From NCBI GenBank assembly GCA_003972865.1, contig QOAX01000225.1:1-11613 (forward strand): a stretch of DNA of 11,613 nt, given 5' to 3'. The stretch's first letter is position 1; the number at the start of each line of letters is the position of its first letter. This DNA is from Verrucomicrobiota bacterium. GTDB taxonomy: Bacteria; Verrucomicrobiota; Verrucomicrobiia; Limisphaerales; UBA1096. The notes under the pieces are model-generated. The model saw nothing but the letters and a program-made list of their open reading frames with translations, was not told the DNA's origin and did no database searches. Shown in pieces: positions 7,105 to 11,613 of the stretch. Position numbers and translations under genes: made by a program.

Positions 7105-7979
7105 TCTTCCGTGATTTCCGTGCCAACTCCGGCGTCCGTAAAAATCTCCAACAGCAGCGAGTGGCTGAACCTGCCGTCGATGAAAAAAACTTTTTCGACT
7201 CCCGCCGCCACCGCCGTTACGGCGCTGTCCACCTTCGGGATCATGCCTTTCGAGATCACGCCGCTCGACTTGAGCGCCTCGACCTCGGCTACGGGCAAAT
7301 GCGAAATCACGCTCGCCGGGTCGTCCGGGTTTTGTAACAGCCCCGGCACATCGCTCATGTAAACCAAGCGCTTGGGCCTGAGCGCCACCGCCGCCTGACC
7401 GGCGGCGACGTCGGCGTTGCAGTTGTAAATTTGTCCATTCTCTCCCGTGGCCGTCGGGCTGATCACCGGCGTGATGTCCTGCGCGATGCACTCGAGCAGC
7501 GGCGCGGTGTTCACCCCGGTGACTTCACCAACCAGGCCGATGTTGAGCGGCTCACCCGTTTGGCCAAGCGGGCGAAATGGTTTGCAGTGAAAAATCTCCG
7601 TGCCGGAAAAACCGCGCGCCTTGCCGCCAAGCTCGTTGATCATCCCGACCATGCCGGGGTTGATCTCTCGCGACAAAACCTGCTCGACGACCTCGACCGA
7701 CTCCGGCGTCGTCACGCGATACCCCTGCTCGAAGCGGGTCTCGATGCCGGCCTGATTGAGCGCGCGGGTGATCGCCCTGCCGCCGCCGTGCACGACGACC
7801 GGGTTGATGCCGACTGCCTCGAGAAAAACGATGTCCCGCGCCGCGCCGCCGCGCACCGCCGGATCGGTCGAGTCCATGAAACTCCCGCCGTACTTGATGA
7901 CAAACGTCTCCCCCCGAAACCGCTGCACATACGGCAACGCCTCAAGCAAAGTTTCCGCCTTGGCGATTATATTATCCAT
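7101..7979 (-). CDS. argB: Acetylglutamate kinase, probably arginine-inhibited
   Basis: ArgB phosphorylates N-acetylglutamate, the committed step when acetyl groups are recycled. The 292-residue protein shows VIKYGGSFM (27-35, catalytic Lys29), VVHGGGRAI (63-70, substrate loop), NCNADVAAG (186-194), YMSDVPG (207-213) and GMIPKV (245-250). An extra N-terminal helix (LLEALPYVQRFRGE, 11-24) and the C-terminal GRFSHSLLLEIFTDAGVGTEI stretch (269-289) are hallmarks of the hexameric kinases inhibited by arginine. I therefore infer feedback control here, consistent with the partner ArgJ. Its start lies 2 nt after the argJ stop, with GGGGGA just upstream as a plausible ribosome site; its TGA overlaps the argD ATG. 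Confidence 0.96.
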   Translation of the reverse strand: MDNIIAKAETLLEALPYVQRFRGETFVIKYGGSFMDSTDPAVRGGAARDIVFLEAVGINPVVVHGGGRAITRALNQAGIETRFEQGYRVTTPESVEVVEQVLSREINPGMVGMINELGGKARGFSGTEIFHCKPFRPLGQTGEPLNIGLVGEVTGVNTAPLLECIAQDITPVISPTATGENGQIYNCNADVAAGQAAVALRPKRLVYMSDVPGLLQNPDDPASVISHLPVAEVEALKSSGVISKGMIPKVDSAVTAVAAGVEKVFFIDGRFSHSLLLEIFTDAGVGTEITEE

Positions 7980-7981
7980 GT

Positions 7982-9304
7982 CTATCCCCCGAGTGATTCG
8001 GGGTCGCTGATGTCGCCTTTGTTGAACTCGACGTATGCCTCAGTCAGGTCGGCGGCGTACAGGACGGCTTCGCCTTTGCCGAGGTTCAGGTTGATGTGCA
8101 GGTCGAACTCGCCCGGCTCGACCGCTTTGCAAAGTGTCCCGAATGAGGTGCGCGTGGGCCGACCTTTTTGGAGAGAGTAAACTTTTTTGCGCGAGCCACT
8201 TGCGCTGTAGGCGATGTCCACTTTTTCCTCCACGACCCGGGTGGGGGAGTAGCCCAGCGCGTCGATGATCCGGCCCCAGTTCGGGTCGCCGCCGCTCCAG
8301 CTGGTCTTGACGAGCGCGCTGTTGCCCACGGCCCGAGCCGCCGCGTCGGCGTCGGTGAACGACCTGGCCCCGGTGACCCGCACGGTGACGACACGGCTGA
8401 TGCCTTCGCCGTCGCTCACGATCATCTTGGCCAACGCGAGGCAGACGTGGTTCAACGCGGCTTGAAACGTTTTCAGGTCGGCTGCGCCCAACTTGCCGTT
8501 GCCGGCCAAGCCGTTGGCCAACAGCAGCACGGTGTCGTTGGTGCTCATGTCGCCATCGACGGTGATGCAGTTGAAACTCTGCACAACGGCTTCGCGGAGG
8601 CATTTTTTCAGGTTCGCCGCATCCAGTTTTGCGTCGGTGGAGAGGTAGGCGAGCATCGTGGCGTGCAGGCCCTGCGTCGTGGAGGCCGGCCGCGCGCCGG
8701 TCGGACTCATGCCGGGTTGGATCATTCCCGCGCCCTTGGCGATGCCGCCAAGCCGAATCGTCCTGCCGCCAAGCCGGAACTCCACGGCGATCTGCTTCGA
8801 TTGCGTGTCGCTGGTCAGGATGGCCTCGGCGGCCTGCGCGGCGGCGGCCGGGGTGGGCTTGAGTTGCTTGGCCACGGCGGCGATGCCGTCGCGGAGGTTT
8901 GGCATCGGCAACGGGACGCCGATCCGGCCAGTCGAGCCGACGAGCACGTCGGTGGTTTTCAGGCCAAGCGCTTGGCCGGTGAGCGCGGCCATCTCGCGAG
9001 CGTCGGCCAGGCCCTGCGGGCCGGTGCAGGCGTTGGCGTTGCCGGAGTTGACAACGACGGCCTGCGCGCTGTTGTTTCGCAGATGCTCGACGCAGAGCTT
9101 CACCGGCGCGGCGCAAACCTGGTTTGTCGTGAACATCCCGGCGGCCTTGGCCGGCACGTCGGAGACGATGAGTGCGAGGTCGTGTTTTTGGCCCTTGTTG
9201 CTGCCTTTGCCGGTGCCGAGTGTTTTGACATCGCAAAACAGTGCCGCCGCTTTGTAGCCAAGCGGTGCGGTGATCGATCCCCTGATTTTTTTGAAATTGG
9301 CCAT
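7982..9304 (-). CDS. argJ: Glutamate N-acetyltransferase ArgJ, with an insertion at the self-cleavage site
   Basis: ArgJ moves acetyl from N-acetylornithine to glutamate, releasing ornithine; some members also make N-acetylglutamate from acetyl-CoA. The 440-residue protein has FTTNQVCAAPV (58-68), NSGNANACTG (86-95), the oxyanion-type GSTGRIGVP (123-131), SFNCITVDGDMSTNDT (243-258) and SGGDPNWGRI (337-346). The family cleaves itself before the Thr of ATML to give alpha and beta chains; here that is A215-T216 in HATMLAYLSTDA. Homologues normally read GMI-x-PNMATML, but this protein reads GMIQPGM, then 15 extra residues (200-214, SPTGARPASTTQGLH), then ATML. The frame is intact and all other motifs are present, so this is a lineage insertion, not decay. 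The C-terminus is slightly longer than the usual ending after TEAYV. It begins 3 nt after argC. Confidence 0.95.
   Translation of the reverse strand: MANFKKIRGSITAPLGYKAAALFCDVKTLGTGKGSNKGQKHDLALIVSDVPAKAAGMFTTNQVCAAPVKLCVEHLRNNSAQAVVVNSGNANACTGPQGLADAREMAALTGQALGLKTTDVLVGSTGRIGVPLPMPNLRDGIAAVAKQLKPTPAAAAQAAEAILTSDTQSKQIAVEFRLGGRTIRLGGIAKGAGMIQPGMSPTGARPASTTQGLHATMLAYLSTDAKLDAANLKKCLREAVVQSFNCITVDGDMSTNDTVLLLANGLAGNGKLGAADLKTFQAALNHVCLALAKMIVSDGEGISRVVTVRVTGARSFTDADAAARAVGNSALVKTSWSGGDPNWGRIIDALGYSPTRVVEEKVDIAYSASGSRKKVYSLQKGRPTRTSFGTLCKAVEPGEFDLHINLNLGKGEAVLYAADLTEAYVEFNKGDISDPESLGG
8962..8977. repeat. Perfect 16-bp palindrome inside argJ
   Basis: GGCCAAGCGCTTGGCC is its own reverse complement and joins two half-copies of the TTGGCCAA family around a GCGC centre. 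A shorter 12-bp relative, CCAAGCGCTTGG, lies at 7364-7375 in argB. Both fall in coding sequence and belong with the window-wide palindrome family described separately. Confidence 0.6.
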
Positions 9305-9307
9305 GGC

Positions 9308-10372
9308 TCAGATCGGCAGGCCGGCGGTTTCGTCGAGGCGAAACCGGATGTTGAACGATTGCACCGCCTGTCCGCTGGCACCCTTCACCAGGTTGTCCTC
9401 GGCGCTGAAGACGCGCAGCCGCCGGGTGCGCGGATCGGCGGCCCAGCCGATTTCGATCGTGTTCGTGCCGGTCACGTTCTTGGTGTCGGGTAACCGGTCA
9501 CTGCCGGTGAGCCGCACGAACGGCTCGCCAGCGTACCGCTTGGCCAGGCAGTCGGCGACGGCGTCCCTCCATTGGCCAAAGTCCTCGGCTTGACCAGGCG
9601 CCGGGGCGAGATAAAGCGTGGTCAGGATGCCGCGGTTCACCGGAACCAAGTGCGGCGTGAACTGGACGGTGATCGGCGAGCCGTTGGCCAAGCTCAATTC
9701 CTGCTCGATCTCGGACAAGTGCCGGTGTTTGGGCACGCCGTATGGCCGGAGGCTCTCGTTGCACTCGACGTACAACAGTGGCACGTCGGCCTTCCGCCCG
9801 GCGCCGCTCACGCCGCTCAGCGAGTCGGCGATGATTTGCTCGGGATCAATCAAGCCAGCCTCGAGCAGTGGAATGGTTGGCAGCAAAATACTCGTCGGGT
9901 AACAGCCGGGTGAGGCGATGAGCGTCGCGTCGGCGATGGCGTCGCGCCGGATTTCCGGCAGGCCGTAAACAGCCTTGGGCAGCCACTCCGGCGCGGGGTG
10001 TTCTGCGCCGTAAAACTCGTTGTAAACTTCGGCGTCGTTCAGCCGGAAGTCGGCGCTCAGGTCGATCACCGTCACGCCGCGTTGGGCCAACGGCACGGCA
10101 AACTCGGCGGCCACGCCATGGGGCAGGGCGAGAAAAACGGCCTGGGCCTTGTCGGCGAGCATGTCAATCGACGGTTCGGAAAAAGTCAGGTCGCCGGCTC
10201 CGGCATAGCCGCCGAAGCGAGGAAAAACAGAAGTCACCGGCTGGCCGGCATACTGCCGCGAGGTCAGCACCGACAGGTTGACGTGCGGATGCCCAAGCAG
10301 CAGGCGCACCAGTTCCTCGCCGGAGTAACCGGAGGCACCCACGATTGCGGTGTTGATTTTTTTGTATGACAT
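9308..10372 (-). CDS. argC: N-acetyl-gamma-glutamyl-phosphate reductase
   Basis: ArgC reduces N-acetylglutamyl phosphate to the semialdehyde with NADPH. The 354-residue protein has the dinucleotide-binding VGASGYSGEE (11-20), the catalytic Cys157 in ASPGCYPTS (153-161), SGVSGAGRK (186-194) and the active-site His region KHRHLSEIEQEL (215-226). FTPHLVPVNRGILTT follows, as usual for the family. The frame continues 28 codons upstream to 10456, but that extension runs through the preceding terminator; MSYKKINTAIVGASG at 10372 is the standard beginning, with AGG about 7 nt upstream. First gene of the arginine operon; argJ starts 3 nt after its stop. Confidence 0.95.
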   Translation of the reverse strand: MSYKKINTAIVGASGYSGEELVRLLLGHPHVNLSVLTSRQYAGQPVTSVFPRFGGYAGAGDLTFSEPSIDMLADKAQAVFLALPHGVAAEFAVPLAQRGVTVIDLSADFRLNDAEVYNEFYGAEHPAPEWLPKAVYGLPEIRRDAIADATLIASPGCYPTSILLPTIPLLEAGLIDPEQIIADSLSGVSGAGRKADVPLLYVECNESLRPYGVPKHRHLSEIEQELSLANGSPITVQFTPHLVPVNRGILTTLYLAPAPGQAEDFGQWRDAVADCLAKRYAGEPFVRLTGSDRLPDTKNVTGTNTIEIGWAADPRTRRLRVFSAEDNLVKGASGQAVQSFNIRFRLDETAGLPI

Positions 10373-10437
10373 ATTGCCTGTCTTTACGGCCGATGCTTGG
10401 CCCAGGTTGCTTGCGATGACGGTATCTGAAAACAGAA
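10373..10437 (-). other. argC leader region, promoter not identified
   Basis: Only 65 nt separate the rpsI terminator stem from the argC start. I cannot find a convincing -35/-10 pair or an ARG-box palindrome in it. The arginine operon promoter must either overlap the terminator, be non-canonical, or the operon is partly fed by read-through from rplM-rpsI. A half-copy of the TTGGCC motif lies at 10395-10401. Confidence 0.4.
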
Positions 10438-10467
10438 AGCCCCGCCAGCGTTTCAACCAGCGGGGCT
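10430..10467 (-). terminator. Intrinsic terminator after rpsI
   Basis: Arms AGCCCCGC (10438-10445) and GCGGGGCT (10460-10467) form a perfect 8-bp GC-rich stem with a 14-nt loop. On the minus strand the stem is followed by the T-rich TTTCTGTTTT. It lies 16 nt past the rpsI stop and ends the ribosomal-protein transcript before argC. The rather long loop and imperfect T-run suggest that some read-through is possible. Confidence 0.8.
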
Positions 10468-10483
10468 CGAAAAGGGTTGCAAT

Positions 10484-10882
10484 TTAGCGTTTACTGTATT
10501 GGAAACGTTTTCGTGCGCCGGGTTGGCCGGGCTTCTTTCGCTCCTTCTTGCGCGGGTCACGTGAGAGGTGGCCGGCGTCCTTGAGCGGCTGGCGCAATTC
10601 GCCGTTGTATTTCTCGAGCGCACGGGCAATGCCGAGCCGCACCGCGCCGGCCTGGCCGGCGATGCCGCCGCCGGCAACTCTCACGCGGACATCGGCTTTC
10701 TCGTTCATCTCGACCGTCTCGAGTGGCTTGACCGCAATGGTGCGCTGGTTCTCGACGGTGAAGTAGTTCTCCACGGCGCGCCCGTTGACGGTGATCTTGC
10801 CGGAGCCGCCAGCCGTCAGTCGCACGCGGGCAACCGCAGTCTTGCGGCGGCCTGTTCCCAAAAATTCCTCAGTTTGAGCCAT
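10484..10882 (-). CDS. rpsI: 30S ribosomal protein S9
   Basis: Encodes 132 residues of the small-subunit protein whose C-terminal tail reaches the P-site tRNA. FLGTGRRKTAVARVRL near the N-terminus, GGGIAGQAGAVRLGIARAL in the middle, and the basic end SRDPRKKERKKPG..GARKRFQYSKR are diagnostic; the invariant terminal SKR is present. The start at 10882 gives MAQTEEFLGTGRRK; the open frame upstream lies inside rplM and is not used. The 14-nt gap to rplM fits the classical rplM-rpsI operon. No clear Shine-Dalgarno precedes it (the spacer reads TTTTTTAT), so coupling to rplM translation is likely. Confidence 0.98.
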   Translation of the reverse strand: MAQTEEFLGTGRRKTAVARVRLTAGGSGKITVNGRAVENYFTVENQRTIAVKPLETVEMNEKADVRVRVAGGGIAGQAGAVRLGIARALEKYNGELRQPLKDAGHLSRDPRKKERKKPGQPGARKRFQYSKR

Positions 10883-10896
10883 ATAAAAAATCTGTG

Positions 10897-11349
10897 TTAA
10901 GCCAGTTCGAGGGCAGCCGGTGCCTGCGCCTTGTGCGGATGATCTGGCCCGGCGTACACCTTGAGTTTCCTGATTATCTGCCGGCCGAGCCGGTTGTGCG
11001 GAATCATGCCCCTGACGGCCCGCTCGACAAGTCGCTCCGGGTGCTTGGCCCGGACGTCCGCCGGGGTGAAGTGCTTCTGGCCGCCACGCCATCCGGAGAA
11101 GGAGGTCATCACTTTCTCGGTTTCCTTTTTGCCGGTCAGCACGACCTTCTCCGCGTTGATCACCACGACGAAGTCGCCCGTGTCGAGGTGCGGCGTGAAG
11201 GTTGGCTTGTTTTTGCCGCGCAACAGGTCGGCCGCAGTCGTGGCCACCTTGCCCAGCACTGCGCCGTCGGCGTCGATCACGTGCCACTTGCGCGGCTGCT
11301 CGTCAACAGTACGGTTCAGCTTGTCTATCTTTGGCAAATAGGTCTTCAT
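10897..11349 (-). CDS. rplM: 50S ribosomal protein L13
   Basis: Encodes 150 residues, close to the usual 142-150. Recognised by RKWHVIDADGAVLGKVAT near the N-terminus, the central GDFVVVINAEKVVLTGKK, SGWRGGQK, and the highly conserved VERAVRGMIPHNRLGR followed by KLKVYAG..HPHKAQ. It is an early-assembly large-subunit protein. A run of G (GGGGGG) about 6 nt before the ATG at 11349 can serve as ribosome site, one of the better ones in the window. It is first in the operon, directly below the promoter at 11380-11407. Confidence 0.98.
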   Translation of the reverse strand: MKTYLPKIDKLNRTVDEQPRKWHVIDADGAVLGKVATTAADLLRGKNKPTFTPHLDTGDFVVVINAEKVVLTGKKETEKVMTSFSGWRGGQKHFTPADVRAKHPERLVERAVRGMIPHNRLGRQIIRKLKVYAGPDHPHKAQAPAALELA

Positions 11350-11379
11350 CCAGAACCCCCCGGAAGCAAAGGGGCGGGA

Positions 11380-11407
11380 ACAATACCAAAAAGCAAAAGT
11401 GAGTCAA
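11380..11407 (-). promoter_or_regulatory. Sigma-70-type promoter for rplM-rpsI
   Basis: On the minus strand TTGACT (11407-11402) and TATTGT (11385-11380) are separated by 16 nt, close to the consensus hexamers. Transcription would begin near 11373, leaving a leader of about 24 nt before rplM. That is too short for a folded ribosomal-protein leader, so autoregulation through a long 5' structure is unlikely from this promoter. Confidence 0.6.
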
Positions 11408-11433
11408 CACGTTGTTTTAAGATAAAAACCGGC

Positions 11434-11512
11434 TTTTTTGCGCTATTTCACGAAAAAAACGGCATCTCCGTATTGACTTAGAAGTACTCACGCCTATTTT
11501 TTGCGCTGTTTC
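11434..11512. repeat. Imperfect 16-mer direct repeat in the divergent intergenic region
   Basis: TTTTTTGCGCTATTTC (11434-11449) and TTTTTTGCGCTGTTTC (11497-11512) match at 15 of 16 positions, 63 nt apart and in the same orientation. A second repeated word, AAAAACCGGC, occurs at 11424-11433 and 11537-11546. One copy lies upstream of the rplM promoter, the other between the plus-strand candidate promoter and the divergent gene. They could be binding sites for a shared regulator; nothing further is known. Confidence 0.45.
11473..11500 (+). promoter_or_regulatory. Candidate promoter for the divergent gene
   Basis: TTGACT (11473-11478) and TATTTT (11495-11500) are 16 nt apart on the plus strand. 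A start near 11507 would leave a leader of only about 13 nt before the proposed GTG at 11520. The -10 match is moderate and lies in a T-run, so this is a weak call. Confidence 0.3.
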
Positions 11513-11519
11513 TGCTTTT

Positions 11520-11613
11520 GTGAGCTTTGAACCGTTAAAAACCGGCCGTCGATTTTTCCTGTTGGTGCTATCTGTCTTGGTGGCAGCGCCTTACCGGGCC
11601 TTGGCCAAGCGCT
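11520..11613 (+). CDS. N-terminus of a secreted or membrane protein (partial, divergent)
   Basis: From a GTG at 11520 the plus strand is open for 31 codons to the window edge. Read with initiator Met, it gives MSFEPLKTGRR, then the hydrophobic FFLLVLSVLVAAP, then YRALAKR. Basic residues, a hydrophobic core of about 13 residues and a small-residue A-x-A-like end (RALA) make a textbook Sec signal peptide. No Shine-Dalgarno is visible and no alternative in-frame start lies nearby, so the start codon is provisional. Too little is present to name the protein. It is transcribed away from rplM, and its last codons contain a copy of the TTGGCCAA palindrome (11601-11608). Confidence 0.5.
   Translation, partial: MSFEPLKTGRRFFLLVLSVLVAAPYRALAKR

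Larger units (their letters stand above)
428..11608. repeat. Highly iterated palindrome TTGGCCAA (16 copies)
   Basis: Copies start at 428, 1496, 1659, 2362, 3136, 3170, 4188, 4767, 5172, 6160, 7560, 8427, 8514, 9572, 9684 and 11601 (hand count). Seven are extended to CTTGGCCAAG, and a 14-mer CTTGGCCAAGCGCT occurs identically at 5171-5184 and 11600-11613. About 40 further or overlapping TTGGCC hexamers, counting the full copies, point to a decaying or partly matched family. Ten copies read as Leu-Ala-Lys/Asn (TTG GCC AAn), five as Leu/Phe-Gly-Gln (nTT GGC CAA), one is non-coding, and none uses the Trp-Pro frame. Copies are spread over ten genes and are not clustered, so this is a genome-signature word, not a local array. 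Confidence 0.85.

Noticed and set aside
7105..7491. Extended N-terminus of ArgD
   Set aside because: The extra 129 codons lie wholly in argB's other frame and are rich in Arg/Gly/His without domain similarity; the family start and the ATGA overlap are at 7104.
8168..9493. A 441-codon open frame on the plus strand
   Set aside because: It is antisense to argJ and the end of argC, both clearly real; the protein has no recognisable motif.
428..11608. TTGGCCAA as a DNA-uptake sequence
   Set aside because: Known uptake sequences (Neisseria, Pasteurellaceae) are non-palindromic and often lie as inverted pairs near gene ends; this word is palindromic and mostly mid-gene, closer to HIP1.
1..11613. 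Mobile element, prophage, defence island or CRISPR array
   Set aside because: No transposase, integrase, phage protein, nuclease system or regularly spaced repeat was found; all genes are housekeeping or common transport genes in tight operons.

Overview
The window is a stretch of bacterial chromosome, GC-rich by eye (about 60%). Eleven genes are packed on the minus strand, and one divergent gene begins at the right edge on the plus strand. There are no transposases, integrases, tRNAs, rRNAs or CRISPR arrays. Three things suggest a PVC-superphylum bacterium, most likely Verrucomicrobiota: a long plant/cyanobacterial-type IspH, a Gld-like ABC export cluster outside an obvious Bacteroidetes context, and the ArgD sequence style. 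Shine-Dalgarno sequences are weak or absent at most starts. This placement is tentative.

Layout, right to left, which is the direction of transcription. (1) 11520-11613: start of a plus-strand gene with an apparent signal peptide. (2) 11350-11519: divergent intergenic region with a good promoter for rplM-rpsI, a weaker candidate facing the other way, and a repeated 16-mer. (3) 10484-11349: rplM-rpsI (ribosomal proteins L13 and S9), closed by a hairpin terminator at 10438-10467. (4) 4976-10372: argC-argJ-argB-argD-argF, a compact arginine operon with gaps of 2-3 nt or ATGA overlaps. It takes N-acetylglutamate to citrulline and recycles acetyl groups through ArgJ; argG and argH are not here. 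(5) 2527-4936: ispH (last step of the MEP isoprenoid pathway) and dgt (dNTP triphosphohydrolase), 4 nt apart and probably read from the same transcript. (6) 2336-2526: AT/GC-patchy intergenic region with an inverted repeat. (7) 1-2335: ABC ATPase, six-TM permease and a GldG-like auxiliary protein cut by the window edge, forming one export system.

The strongest unexplained signal cuts across all genes. The perfect palindrome TTGGCCAA, most often CTTGGCCAAG, occurs 16 times in 11.6 kb by hand count, where roughly 0.1-0.2 would be expected from base composition. It sits in nearly every gene on both sides of operon boundaries and is read as Leu-Ala-Lys/Asn or Leu/Phe-Gly-Gln. This resembles the HIP1 octamer of cyanobacteria, but with a different sequence. 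The second notable point is a 15-residue in-frame insertion in ArgJ, immediately before the Ala-Thr bond where this family cleaves itself.
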